Shown here piece after piece: positions 36,600-45,811 of a DNA stretch of 64,000 nt (positions are counted from its first letter, which is position 1; every line of letters begins with the position of its first letter). The stretch lies in assembly GCA_040791665.1 (NCBI GenBank), contig JBFNNX010000014.1, positions 209,593 through 273,592 on the forward strand, read 5' to 3'. Made by a program: the position numbers and the translations under genes. This DNA comes from Thiodiazotropha sp040791665. Lineage in GTDB: Bacteria; Pseudomonadota; Gammaproteobacteria; Chromatiales; Chromatiaceae. Under the pieces are notes generated by a model. The model saw only the letters and a program-made list of their open reading frames with translations. It was not told the DNA's origin and did not search any database.

Positions 36600-36928
36600 T
36601 TAAATTGATATGCAGAAATTTAGACATGGTCTGGCATCTTTCAAAATAGAACTAGAGATCATCTGGCAGTGGTGATGAAACAACCCAGAGCAGACATAAT
36701 GCAAACCATGTTGTACCGCTAAATAACGGCACGTAGCAGACATTCTACTCGACGTGTTGATATATCTGCCATCCATCTGATCGCTGATAAAAGGATGGTT
36801 TGTCATAATAGGCGGTTAAAGGATTAAAAAAGATAGACGACCCTAAAAATGTAGTGGAAAATAGGCTACCTACGCTTTCCTGTTATCAGCGGTTACGTAG
36901 GCTTTCATCGTATTGTGTGGAGCGTCCA
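36600..36928. other. Intergenic region without a supported gene
   Basis: About 330 bases between the divergent ceramidase-like gene and the ATP-grasp fusion. Only short open frames without ribosome-binding sites are present. It presumably holds the promoters of both genes; no clear operator was recognised. Confidence 0.4.
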
Positions 36929-39073
36929 ATGAAAGTTGCCGTTATCTATAACCGTGAATCCCAAAAAGTCATCAATCTGTTTGGTCAGCCAAACCGTGAG
37001 AAATACGGACTTGCTGCGATCCGTCGTATTGTAAATGCACTAAAAAAAGGTGGGCATCAGGTCCAGGCCTTTGAAGGCGACAAAGACCTTATCGACCGAC
37101 TTGAAGAGTTTATGCCTCGAACGCTTGTCGGAGAGCGCCCTGGCATGGCCTTTAATCTCTCTTATGGCATACAAGGACAGGCACGTTACACTCATGTGCC
37201 GGGTATTCTGGAGATGGTCGGCGTACCCTATGTCGGTTCTGGACCGCTTGCACATTCTCTGGCACTGGATAAGGTTGTGGCCAAAATGCTGTTTGTGCAA
37301 AACGGTGTGCCTACCCCTGCTTTTGTCGTGCTGGATGATCCCAGCTTTGAGATGCCTGAGTTGGCGTTTCCTCTTATTGTAAAGCCTAAAAATGAAGCGG
37401 TCTCCTTCGGAATTCGTATTGTGAATAATGAAGAAGAGTTACGCGAAGCTGCGGAGGTTATCTTTAAGGAGTACGACCAGCCGGTACTCGCTGAGCAATA
37501 TATTGAAGGGCGTGAGATAAATATTGGCTTGTTAGGTAATGGCTCTACTCTTGAGGCCTTTCAACCGGCTGAACTTATCTTTGGAGAGGGTGGCCCAAAC
37601 ATCTATACAGAGGATGATAAGAAGCGTGAGTCAGGGCGCGAGATAGGTGTCGTTTGTCCCGCGCTGCTGGATGCAAAAATCATCGAGCAGGCACAGGCTA
37701 TAGCTCGCAAGGCCTTCAATGTAATCGGCTGCTATGACTGTGCCCGTGTCGATATGCGCATGGACGAAGAAGACAACCTCTATGTCCTGGAAGTGAACAG
37801 CTTACCCAGTATGGGTGAACATGGCTCATATATCGCAGCTGCAGATGCAATGGGGCTGGATTTTACCGCTTTGACAAATCGTCTTGTCGAAGTGGCCTCA
37901 TCCCGCTATTTCGGTACTCCAAATCCTCCAGAATTGCGAAAAAACCGCAAAACTCCACAGGAGCGAGTTTTCGCCTATCTGACAGAGAGGCGTGATTCGC
38001 TAGAGAAGCGAGTCGAGTACTGGGTAGGACTGAGCAGCCATAGCAGCGATCCTGTAGGGATTCGTCAAGCCGCCAATGAGGTTGCCAAGGTAATGTCCTC
38101 GCTGGAGCTCTCTTCTGTAAAACATCTTACCGATGCGCCCCATGTCTGGACTTGGGAGTCAGCCAAGAGTGTAAAGAACGGTTCCCTGTTGTTGTGCCAC
38201 ATTGATGTTCCCTTTAACTCCGCGATGGGCGGCGAACATTTTCACCGTGATCCAGAGTGGCTATATGGAGAAGGCATTGGCGCCTCGCGCGGGCCATTGG
38301 TACAGCTGGAGTATGCTCTGCGAGCCTTGCATCAGGCGCGTAAGCTCAAAGCGATCCCTCTGGGCATTATGCTTTATGCCGATGAAGGGCGGGATTGTGA
38401 TGAGAGCTCAGAGTTCATTGCGCAGGCCGCCGCTGAGGCCAAAGAGGTGCTAGTGCTCCGTCCCGGTAATTTGGATGATAGTGTGGTGATTGGGCGTCGA
38501 GGCCAACGCCGATATCGTGCTTTCTTTCAGGGTAAGCCGCGTAAACTGGGGCAGGGTGATAAGCAGCCGGAGGTAATGTTGCAGGCACTCAGCGCGTTAG
38601 AGGATATCTCACAACTCTCTAACCGCAAGGAGAAATTGGCGGTCTCAACCGTTGACATGAGGACTGAGGCTTACCCCCGATTATTACCACATCGGGTAAC
38701 TGCTACTCTCCAGGCATCCTACCCCAATGTGAGAGCCGCTGACCAGCTTGAGCAGCGAATCAGTGAACGACTGATACAATCAAAGTCAGAACTGGCATTG
38801 TTGTCTGGTCGTCCTCCCATGCCACCACGGCGCATTAATAGCGGTTTACTAAAGCGTCTACGCAGGGTGGCTGAGGTATGGGACATCCCCATTAACACGG
38901 AAACTAGCCTCTGGCCTTCCGTAGCCGGATTGGTGCCACCACAAGTTCCCGTAGTCTGTGGTGTAGGACCGGTGGCACGTGGCCTCTATACCGGGCAGGA
39001 GGCAGTATCTCGGATTAGTCTGGTACAGAGAACCTTGTTACTGGCTGAATATCTTCTGGCACAGAGTGAGTGA
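36929..39073 (+). CDS. ATP-grasp ligase fused to an M20-peptidase-like domain
   Basis: A 714-residue fusion. Residues 1-320 are a D-Ala-D-Ala-ligase-type ATP-grasp enzyme: YVGSGPLAHSLALDKVVAK, FPLIVKPKNEAVSFGI and the metal site LYVLEVNSLPSMGEHG. Residues ~350-714 resemble an M20 metallopeptidase (LLLCHIDVPF; GEGIGASRGPLVQLEYAL; DEGRDCDES), but the usual bridging Asp and terminal His ligand appear replaced (GIGASRGP; VGPVARGLYTG), so this half may bind rather than cut peptides. Start ATG 36929 has GGAG six bases upstream; the open frame extends 25 codons further. It is followed by a glutamine amidotransferase. Likely joins a carboxylate to an amine; the product is unknown. Confidence 0.78.
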   Translation: MKVAVIYNRESQKVINLFGQPNREKYGLAAIRRIVNALKKGGHQVQAFEGDKDLIDRLEEFMPRTLVGERPGMAFNLSYGIQGQARYTHVPGILEMVGVPYVGSGPLAHSLALDKVVAKMLFVQNGVPTPAFVVLDDPSFEMPELAFPLIVKPKNEAVSFGIRIVNNEEELREAAEVIFKEYDQPVLAEQYIEGREINIGLLGNGSTLEAFQPAELIFGEGGPNIYTEDDKKRESGREIGVVCPALLDAKIIEQAQAIARKAFNVIGCYDCARVDMRMDEEDNLYVLEVNSLPSMGEHGSYIAAADAMGLDFTALTNRLVEVASSRYFGTPNPPELRKNRKTPQERVFAYLTERRDSLEKRVEYWVGLSSHSSDPVGIRQAANEVAKVMSSLELSSVKHLTDAPHVWTWESAKSVKNGSLLLCHIDVPFNSAMGGEHFHRDPEWLYGEGIGASRGPLVQLEYALRALHQARKLKAIPLGIMLYADEGRDCDESSEFIAQAAAEAKEVLVLRPGNLDDSVVIGRRGQRRYRAFFQGKPRKLGQGDKQPEVMLQALSALEDISQLSNRKEKLAVSTVDMRTEAYPRLLPHRVTATLQASYPNVRAADQLEQRISERLIQSKSELALLSGRPPMPPRRINSGLLKRLRRVAEVWDIPINTETSLWPSVAGLVPPQVPVVCGVGPVARGLYTGQEAVSRISLVQRTLLLAEYLLAQSE

Positions 39074-39084
39074 AGGATTCAGTT

Positions 39085-39669
39085 ATGCTGTTAATTATTG
39101 ATAACCAGAGCCAATACCTGCGCCAGTTCAAACGGCACTATCTTGATGATCGGGAAATCCCTCATCTAATTATTGACCATAACGAGCAGATCGACTTTCA
39201 AAGGTTACCCTCAATTTCTGGCCTAATAATTTCCGGTGGGAGAGGCAATCCCTATGAACCACTAAACCTTACGACAAACTATGTGGCGATGATGAACCTG
39301 GAAGTACCGACGATTGGGTTTTGCCTTGGCCATGAAATCATTGCTGTGGCCTATGGCGCTAAGATAAAAAGGCTACATGACTACCAGTCCAGAAAAGAGC
39401 GGATAGTTATAACAGAGGCTAAGGATGAAATATTTAAAGGCCTTGGAAAGACTGAAGTGTTTATCCAAAAAAGACACAGATTTCACATTCCTACACCCCC
39501 AGAAGAATTTGACGTATTAGCTTACTCAGAGGTCTGCCCCGTTGAAATTATTCGCCACAAGGAAAAGCCAATCTACGGTTTTCAAGGACATCCGGAGGTA
39601 TCTGGTAATGATGGGCTGCTAATGACGGGTAATTTTCTTTCGCTGTGTGGGATTAAAATAACTGACTAG
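39085..39669 (+). CDS. Class I glutamine amidotransferase
   Basis: A 194-residue single-domain amidotransferase, similar in size to the separate GuaA-A type subunits. The nucleophile Cys is in TIGFCLGHE, the His-Glu pair in YGFQGHPEVSG, and the oxyanion strand is LIISGGRGNPY. It releases ammonia from glutamine for a partner synthetase. Start ATG 39085 has AGGA seven bases upstream; a GTG at 39070 overlapping the preceding stop is an alternative. The likely partner is the ATP-grasp fusion directly upstream, which would make an amidated product. Confidence 0.82.
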   Translation: MLLIIDNQSQYLRQFKRHYLDDREIPHLIIDHNEQIDFQRLPSISGLIISGGRGNPYEPLNLTTNYVAMMNLEVPTIGFCLGHEIIAVAYGAKIKRLHDYQSRKERIVITEAKDEIFKGLGKTEVFIQKRHRFHIPTPPEEFDVLAYSEVCPVEIIRHKEKPIYGFQGHPEVSGNDGLLMTGNFLSLCGIKITD

Positions 39670-39722
39670 TAAAATGCGATATTGTCAAATGACTGACACT
39701 GGCCGTATCGCCAACGCCTTAG

Positions 39723-39753
39723 GGCCGATTGGATTAGTGTTAACAGGCCCTAG
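39723..39753. repeat. Short relic of the CTAG-ended MITE family (second copy of the same derivative)
   Basis: GGCCGATTGGATTAGTGTTA...GGCC is flanked by TTAG on the left and CTAG on the right, and is the same internal-deletion form as at 22340. It lies in the gene-free gap (about 200 bases) after the amidotransferase gene, which holds nothing else recognised. Confidence 0.6.
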
Positions 39754-39872
39754 TAACTGGTCGGCTATATTCCGCTTAGCGGATGTCTATGCTGAAATCA
39801 CTTTATGTTTGTACTGGGATCAATGAGGATTGAACCTCCCCTATTTTCTTTAACATAGAAGCCAGCTGTGCA

Positions 39873-40481
39873 TCAATTTTCGTCGGTGATGCTAACCCGA
39901 ACATCATCCAGCCAAGCAGTACCAGCATCATTCAACACTGCTGTAATCTGCAAATGAGCCGTATGGGCAGGGATAATGCCCGTTACTACAATCCGTTGCC
40001 AGCCATTGGTGCCTGTGATTGCTTCTGTACCGATATTTCCAATGACTTTTCGGTTGGCTTTTCGAAACACCAGATTGAGGTCGAATCCATCCGGACCCAG
40101 GTTTTCGCTTTTGATCATGGCGGTCAGTTTGATGGATTTTCCCGTGGCATTATCAAGCGGTAACCATTGACTGATCATCCCCCAGGCCTGAACCAGCTTA
40201 CGTTCGATACGGTAACTGTTTTTGCCATCGGTACTGTCAGTTGTGTCGATGGATACTACGTACGCCTGTTCTCCCGCATGCTGTGAAAACCCCCAGCCTT
40301 CAAGGTATTGATCAGATTGTTCGAAGCTCGGATTCTTCAGTGCGAGCGAAATGGCTTGCGGTAGTTGGGTGTGCTGTTGTTGTGACGGGCTTTGATGAGG
40401 CGGTTCGATAGCATCGCCACAGGCGGTAAACATTAACGATGTAGCGACTATCAAAGAAAGTGAAATCATGTTGTTTCTCAT
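39873..40481 (-). CDS. Lipoprotein with carbohydrate-binding-like beta-sandwich domain
   Basis: A 202-residue protein with a lipobox FTAC (Cys at residue 21) after a hydrophobic leader, then a Gln-rich linker. The mature domain LKNPSFEQSDQYLEGWGFS... ending LDDVRVSI has the sequence pattern of CBM-like beta-sandwich domains of carbohydrate-active proteins. No catalytic site is seen. Probably anchored in the outer membrane. Confidence 0.7.
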   Translation of the reverse strand: MRNNMISLSLIVATSLMFTACGDAIEPPHQSPSQQQHTQLPQAISLALKNPSFEQSDQYLEGWGFSQHAGEQAYVVSIDTTDSTDGKNSYRIERKLVQAWGMISQWLPLDNATGKSIKLTAMIKSENLGPDGFDLNLVFRKANRKVIGNIGTEAITGTNGWQRIVVTGIIPAHTAHLQITAVLNDAGTAWLDDVRVSITDEN

Positions 40482-40499
40482 GATCGGTGTGGCCTATCG

Positions 40500-40715
40500 T
40501 TATTTGCCGGGTTTTGATATTGCATTTTGAGGTACCTCTTTATCTTCACCGCTCATTATCTCATCAAGCTCTTCCGGGTCCATAGTTTTGATTTCTCTTT
40601 CTATGTCCCTGCTGTAAGGGCGATTATTCGGGTCAGGTGCAGGGAACACTTCTCTTTGGCAATGCTTGAGAAAAGCAGATAATTTTCCTTGTAGCTCGCT
40701 CTTATGCTTACTCAT
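40500..40715 (-). CDS. Small hypothetical protein, 71 residues
   Basis: A charged, soluble, Pro-containing protein (FPAPDPNNRPYSRDIEREIK) ending in a Lys-rich tail. It is not recognised. It lies 18 bases upstream of the lipoprotein gene on the same strand and could be co-transcribed with it. Support is moderate, from codon use and position only. Confidence 0.45.
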   Translation of the reverse strand: MSKHKSELQGKLSAFLKHCQREVFPAPDPNNRPYSRDIEREIKTMDPEELDEIMSGEDKEVPQNAISKPGK

Positions 40716-40812
40716 TCTTTATTGCACATAACGAGTCTGCACTTTAGAGTGGGTGTCTTATTTGTCTTCTTCCTATATACAGCATGTAGCTGTGCCAGCA
40801 TTGGATCAATAG

Positions 40813-41739
40813 ATGCAAAAAAGCCCAAATCAAGCTTATTCAACGCAGCGGAAATCTGATTGGAAAGGCCTGGCCAGGGCTATCTCTGTGTTCATAGGCG
40901 TGCTGTTTGCCGGGTCAGCCGCTGTTGCCGGGCCCGCCATTGGTCAGTTCGAAGTCAAGAATCTCAACGCTGTACCCGGAGAGATTGAGTTCCAATCCCA
41001 GAATGCCCATACGTTTGGCAACCCAAAACGTGATCTGAGAAATGTCGGTGGAGAGTTCGAGTACGACGACAACAGCGTGGTGAAACAGCGCCACGCCCTC
41101 GAACTCGAGTTTGGCATTACCCGTCGATTTAAATCGCGCATCGGTATCGAATACGAGAAAGAGCGACTGGATGACCCGGATAGTCCTGAGCAGGCGAATG
41201 AATTTAGTGGCCTGGGTTTGTCTGAAATCGGTGCGGAGGTCATATGGGTAGTTGATCCTATCGAAGAGAACGATTGGGGTTTTGGTCTGGTGGCCGAATA
41301 TGAACATCCGCTGGAGGATGAGGAGGCAAGCCTGTTGCTCGTCGGGCCAATCTTTCAAGTAGAACGGAGTGAATGGTGGAGCATCATCAATCTCTATCTG
41401 GTGAGACACCTGGGCGGCGATCAACCACGAGACGAGAAGATAGACTTCGCCTATGCGACCCAATTCGGCTTCGAGCTGAATCAGGATTGGCAGCTCGCGT
41501 TGGAGGCCTATGGAACGGCGGACCGGATTGGTGATACAGGTAATGCGAGTGAGGAGGCGCAACTGTTTGGCGATCACAATCAACATCGCCTCGGACCTGT
41601 GTTCTATTACATTGGAGGCCTGGGAGGTGAACCGACCGACGAAGAATCATCCGTCTCAATCGGTGTGGGATTATTATTTGGTATCAATGACAACACGCCT
41701 GATACGACGTTGAAGTGGTCTGTCGAGGTTGAGTTTTAG
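40813..41739 (+). CDS. Predicted outer-membrane beta-barrel protein
   Basis: A 308-residue exported protein. The signal peptide ends near AAVAGPAIG (about residue 40). The mature part has regularly alternating polar and hydrophobic residues and ends in a Phe (WSVEVEF), the typical C-terminal signature of outer-membrane barrels. Short acidic repeats (EYDDNSVV; EKERLDDPDSPEQ) look like surface loops. The ligand or substrate is unknown. Confidence 0.65.
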   Translation: MQKSPNQAYSTQRKSDWKGLARAISVFIGVLFAGSAAVAGPAIGQFEVKNLNAVPGEIEFQSQNAHTFGNPKRDLRNVGGEFEYDDNSVVKQRHALELEFGITRRFKSRIGIEYEKERLDDPDSPEQANEFSGLGLSEIGAEVIWVVDPIEENDWGFGLVAEYEHPLEDEEASLLLVGPIFQVERSEWWSIINLYLVRHLGGDQPRDEKIDFAYATQFGFELNQDWQLALEAYGTADRIGDTGNASEEAQLFGDHNQHRLGPVFYYIGGLGGEPTDEESSVSIGVGLLFGINDNTPDTTLKWSVEVEF

Positions 41740-41879
41740 TGAAAAGAATTGGAAGAATCAGCTGTAGAAAATCAGACTCAACCTGATACTACAGTCGTAT
41801 ATTTCGATATCTTCTGACAGACTAAGCGATTTAATAAGACACTCACCCTTAATTGTGGTTCAAGATATGAAGCTCCAGC

Positions 41880-42353
41880 CTACCATTCAATCAGAATGGG
41901 TGTGCCTACTTTTACCAAACCCAAAAACTCGTCCATCTCTGTATTGGTTAATGCAATACAGCCGTTGGTCCAGTTGAACTGTTGAGTTACAGGGGCTAAC
42001 CAGCCTAGCCAGTTTTTTTGTCCATGGATCATGATAAATCCCCCAGGTGAGACACCCAGTTTTCGAGCGCTGTTTTTATCTTGCTGATTCGGGTAGCTGA
42101 TATGCATGGCTCGGTAGAAAGAGGAGTCTTCTTTTGTATAGTCGAGAGTGTAGAGACCCTCCGGTGTCTTTTCGTCTCCCTCCTGCTGCTTGTGTCCTTT
42201 AGGATTTGCGCCTAATGCCACTTGATATTGTTTTATAACTGTTTTTCCCTGCATGAGGAACATACTACGCTCAGATTTATCGACGCGTACCAGATCAACA
42301 TCTGCTGACAAGCAAGTTGCATAGGTGAGTAAGAGTAGTGCGAAAATTCTCAT
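41880..42353 (-). CDS. L,D-transpeptidase (YkuD family)
   Basis: A 157-residue exported enzyme with a short signal (MRIFALLLLTYATCLSADV) and a single YkuD domain. The catalytic motif HGQKN...FNWTNGCIAL contains the active-site His and Cys (Cys near residue 135), although the usual Ser before Gly-Cys is replaced by Thr-Asn. It would cross-link or modify peptidoglycan by 3-3 links or attach lipoprotein. It stands alone. Confidence 0.87.
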   Translation of the reverse strand: MRIFALLLLTYATCLSADVDLVRVDKSERSMFLMQGKTVIKQYQVALGANPKGHKQQEGDEKTPEGLYTLDYTKEDSSFYRAMHISYPNQQDKNSARKLGVSPGGFIMIHGQKNWLGWLAPVTQQFNWTNGCIALTNTEMDEFLGLVKVGTPILIEW

Positions 42354-42778
42354 GTTGACAGACGTTTGCTGATTTGGGGAGCGGTGCTATTTGGGAATAA
42401 GATAGACTAACATCTTCTGTAACAATTGATCTCACGGTTTTTACAACATTTTCCAAAAGGTTCAGAAAAAGGTTCAAATCTCAAATGATAATATACTTTC
42501 TGTCTGTTCTATTTATCTTTGCTTTACTGAGCGGGCAGAAGAAACGTATTAGCTATTTTCTTCATGTATACTATTTCTACGGCATTGATATCCGATTGCT
42601 CTGTTTTCGAGTATACGACACAAGCAGCACGCTATCCTGTGCTGCCAGATAATAGGTTATGCGATACAAATTTAGTATGTTACTTGATTACCCATGGATC
42701 AACTTCCCGAGCAGACGCCGTGTCATTATTCTGTGCAAATCAAAAAAAGGCGGGTTCTGATTTTGGTTTGAAATCGGT
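42354..42778. other. 425-bp region without a supported gene
   Basis: One 72-codon open frame exists on the plus strand (from 42564) but has no ribosome-binding site and unusual residue content, so it is not called. An AT-rich direct repeat AAAAGGTTCAGAAAAAGGTTCA lies near 42455-42476 in the divergent leader of the transpeptidase gene. Nothing else was recognised. Confidence 0.4.
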
Positions 42779-42985
42779 TTAACTACAGGGTGAATTTGTT
42801 TCTGGGACGCCCATTTTCTTTAAAATGGCGGCAAGCGGGCATAAGTTGGTCAATCCACTCTGCGCTAGATTGATGCCAACAAAAATAGTGAGGCCTACCC
42901 AGTAAGGATGCATATTAATTGTTAATACAACGCTTAAAAGGATCATTAAACCGGCAAATAATCTTACATATCTATCTACGGTCAT
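42779..42985 (-). CDS. DUF2892 (YgaP-like) small membrane protein
   Basis: A 68-residue protein with two hydrophobic segments (about residues 8-24 and 28-45) and the conserved C-terminal GLTNLCPLAAILKKMGV, the classical DUF2892 signature. In E. coli YgaP this transmembrane unit is fused to a rhodanese domain; here it is alone. Its Cys residues could take part in sulfur handling. Confidence 0.82.
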   Translation of the reverse strand: MTVDRYVRLFAGLMILLSVVLTINMHPYWVGLTIFVGINLAQSGLTNLCPLAAILKKMGVPETNSPCS

Positions 42986-43060
42986 CGGAAATTACTCGCT
43001 AGGTATTGAGAATTTTTTCTTGTCTTTCTGTCTCAGAAATATTCAGATTGCAGAGAGCCA

Positions 43061-44221
43061 TCAAAAGATAGCATTGCGCCAGCTAATCATTAGGCTATAG
43101 TCGTGATCAGGTTGGTATCCATTACGGTCCTGGTCAATAGGCTTAGCAAATTCAAGACTGAGATTTCGTGCCGATTTATACATCCAGTTAACGCCAATCA
43201 TCAATTCGGTTCTTGTGCCGCCATAGTTATCCGGATTAGCACCAAGCCCAGGGCCAAAAATATTTGGATCCATTCCATGGATTTCATCCTGGTATTCATG
43301 ACGTAACCTTACCGAGCTAGCCAGAGTAGGTTTCCATTCATAACTAACCCATCCCGTAGCTTCATATTTATCACCATAGCGCCATCCTTCACTATTTTCA
43401 CTTTCAAGCGGAAGTGTAGCGAGGTATTGTAAACCCCACCCCCATTTTCCTTCCTTGCCCCAGTACGCCAGACCAAGCAAAGCATCCCAGGTACCTGAAC
43501 CTAGTTGCATGCCGTAAGGTAGTCGGGTTTTCACCATGGCGTTCATAGGGTTCAGAATTTTGTCTTCTTCATCAATGCTACCGGTAGGTGCGCTTAGTAC
43601 GGTATCAATAATCAGGTTGTGTTTTCTGATACCTTTTTCATCGTAGGCTTTAAAGGGCGAATACAATAATCCAAACTTTATATCGCCCAGTCCATCTGTC
43701 CCAACCGTGGTTGTGCCAAGACTTGTTGTGCCTGGAGCGTTGAAAGTCTCCAGTTCCGTACGTTTGCGAATAAGGGGTGCTAACGCCACCAGTGAATAAC
43801 GAGCATCCATGGTGTAATTGATGAAAGGAAACGCGACATCTGCTTTTGCCCGTTTTGGCACGATACGCAAGGTTGGCGGTTGCATAGGAGCGCCAAAAAA
43901 AATGTTGGGTGCAGTGGCTACCGCTTCTGCCGTTGAAACAGAATCACTACCTTTCAATAATCCGTTAAATTCATGGTGTTGTAAATTGATTCCAGCTACA
44001 AACTGTCCTTTTTCAGGAAGATGATAAATACCAAACAAACCTGCCGGTGGAGGAATAGGCATCTCTCTTCTCACTGCCCTCATCTTTTTTAACATATTAG
44101 AGAGCTCGACACGCTTTTTATATGCCTCGTCGGCCTCGATGTCATTTATTGCTAGTACGTATGATGGCATCGCAAGGGATAGGATTATGCTCGCAATCGT
44201 AATTACTGAACAATATTTCAT
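43061..44221 (-). CDS. Outer-membrane channel protein (phenol MetA-type transporter family)
   Basis: A 386-residue exported protein with a signal peptide ending at YVLA. The mature protein is beta-rich with a terminal Phe (SWRNAIF), and the pattern FGLLYSPF...LGLAYWGKEGKWGWGLQYLATLP is typical of the MetA-pathway/transporter-like outer-membrane barrel family, including the final LMISWRN. It is followed, in the same direction and 27 bases away, by a c-type cytochrome-like protein gene, so the two form an operon with the divergent two-component system. Confidence 0.75.
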   Translation of the reverse strand: MKYCSVITIASIILSLAMPSYVLAINDIEADEAYKKRVELSNMLKKMRAVRREMPIPPPAGLFGIYHLPEKGQFVAGINLQHHEFNGLLKGSDSVSTAEAVATAPNIFFGAPMQPPTLRIVPKRAKADVAFPFINYTMDARYSLVALAPLIRKRTELETFNAPGTTSLGTTTVGTDGLGDIKFGLLYSPFKAYDEKGIRKHNLIIDTVLSAPTGSIDEEDKILNPMNAMVKTRLPYGMQLGSGTWDALLGLAYWGKEGKWGWGLQYLATLPLESENSEGWRYGDKYEATGWVSYEWKPTLASSVRLRHEYQDEIHGMDPNIFGPGLGANPDNYGGTRTELMIGVNWMYKSARNLSLEFAKPIDQDRNGYQPDHDYSLMISWRNAIF

Positions 44222-44248
44222 GGAACTCTCCTGTTGATTAGGGGCGCA

Positions 44249-44890
44249 TTAGCGAAGCAAATCTGATTTCCCTGGAATGCCAGGACGAAAAACAGCATGG
44301 CACCCAACACAACCTGATCCAATGGTTCCCAGTAGCATTGCAGCAGTTGCCATGTCACCATTGCCAGCTGCTTCAGCCAGTTTTATGGCATTTCCTTCAA
44401 CAGTGTCATTAAAGCCCGCAAGTACTGCCAGCCGATCATCGTTGATATTTTCCATCCCCATGTAAGGAAGCAGACCGCCAACAGGTATACGATGATTGGC
44501 TAGACGCCTGGCAGCATCCGCCGTCATCTCCGAGCTATCCGTCATTATCCCCATAACAATGGATTGGTAATCAGCTAGCACCTCCAGCATGACCTGACGC
44601 AGTGTTGCTTTATCACTATATTGGCTATGCATGGCCAGTATGGACATCAGCAACATCTTTGTGTCCGTTGACAAACCTTTAACCTCCTTCTGTAAATCCG
44701 GCTTCATCATTTCAATCTGGCCCTGTAGAACTTTCTTCAAATCTGCCATTCCTGAGTCATCTGCCTGAACACTTGATACAAGAAACTGGGTACAAATGAC
44801 GCAGGCCAAAAAAGCAGTCGTCATGCTTCTTTTAAACTGACAAAAAATAAGACTTGAGATGGTATTCGCTTTGGTATGTAACTGTGACAT
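44249..44890 (-). CDS. Exported c-type haem protein (cytochrome c'-like)
   Basis: A 213-residue protein with an N-terminal signal (about residues 22-46, ending SVQA) and one C-terminal haem motif CVGCH near residue 199. The helical region and the C-terminal position of CXXCH resemble four-helix cytochrome c' proteins. The start chosen is ATG 44890, with GGGGA six bases upstream; the open frame runs upstream into the divergent response regulator gene but is not family-supported. It is divergent from a two-component system, the likely regulator. Confidence 0.72.
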   Translation of the reverse strand: MSQLHTKANTISSLIFCQFKRSMTTAFLACVICTQFLVSSVQADDSGMADLKKVLQGQIEMMKPDLQKEVKGLSTDTKMLLMSILAMHSQYSDKATLRQVMLEVLADYQSIVMGIMTDSSEMTADAARRLANHRIPVGGLLPYMGMENINDDRLAVLAGFNDTVEGNAIKLAEAAGNGDMATAAMLLGTIGSGCVGCHAVFRPGIPGKSDLLR

Positions 44891-45088
44891 CGTTTTCCCC
44901 ATAAATATGGTAGAGACCATGTGGTTCTTTTTATCGCTTATTTCATCTGGTAAAATTTTTATACTTGAAGTAAGTGATTGAAGCTGATAATAACTATCGG
45001 CTATGTCTATTTGATATCCTGGTTGTAACAGGATGTAAGCGAAATATTTCAAAACTGTAACAATGATCCTAATTATCGGAATACTTCT

Positions 45089-45799
45089 ATGAATGCCTCG
45101 CCACAAAGATTACTTGTAGTAGATGACGAACTCAAACTAAGAGAATTAGTGAAGACATATCTATCAAGGGAAGGCTATGCAGTCGATGGAGTGGAAGATG
45201 GGATCTCAATGGATCAATATCTCGCCAAGAATGATGTTGACCTTGTTATCCTTGATCTGATGTTGCCTGGTGAGGATGGATTATCTATCGGGCGACGTTT
45301 ACAACATGAAAGGAATCTCCCTTTTATCATCCTTTCGGCACGAGGTGAGGAACTTGACAAAATTGTGGGTCTTGAAATGGGAGCAGATGATTATCTAAGC
45401 AAACCATTTAATCCCAGAGAGTTGCTGGCCAGAGTGCGTTCTGTTTTAAGGCGATGCACTTCCGACCCTCAGACGCAACGAAATAGATTGGAACACGATA
45501 TGTGTTTCGGTCCCTTTCATCTAGATGTGGATACGCATAAGCTCAACAAGGACGATAAAGATATTCCAATTACTACCGGTGAATTTATTTTATTAAGAAC
45601 ATTTCTTGAAAATCCAAACCAGGTGATGAGTCGCGACACCATACTGGAAAAAACCAAGGGTTATGATCACTCACCATTAGATCGTAGTGTTGATGTTTGT
45701 GTCGGGCGCTTACGCAAAAAAATAGAGGTCAATCCTACAGAGCCGGTCTACCTGCGCACCATTTGGGGTTCTGGATATATATTTACGACTGAATCGTGA
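45089..45799 (+). CDS. OmpR-family response regulator
   Basis: A 236-residue regulator with a receiver (DD near 12-13, Asp56 in VILDLMLPG, Lys near 105 in LSKPF) and a C-terminal winged-helix domain (GEFILLRTFLENPNQVMSRD). It is followed 12 bases later by its sensor kinase, and divergent from the cytochrome c'-like and outer-membrane channel genes, which it probably controls. Confidence 0.9.
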   Translation: MNASPQRLLVVDDELKLRELVKTYLSREGYAVDGVEDGISMDQYLAKNDVDLVILDLMLPGEDGLSIGRRLQHERNLPFIILSARGEELDKIVGLEMGADDYLSKPFNPRELLARVRSVLRRCTSDPQTQRNRLEHDMCFGPFHLDVDTHKLNKDDKDIPITTGEFILLRTFLENPNQVMSRDTILEKTKGYDHSPLDRSVDVCVGRLRKKIEVNPTEPVYLRTIWGSGYIFTTES

Positions 45800-45811
45800 C
45801 TGTAATATCCA

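Noticed and set aside
36600..36806. Short minus-strand frame after the ceramidase-like gene
   Set aside because: Composition rich in Cys/His/Ser without a start signal; probably leader sequence.
42564..42782. 72-codon plus-strand frame in the gap after the L,D-transpeptidase
   Set aside because: Overlaps the DUF2892 stop, has no ribosome-binding site and an unremarkable composition.
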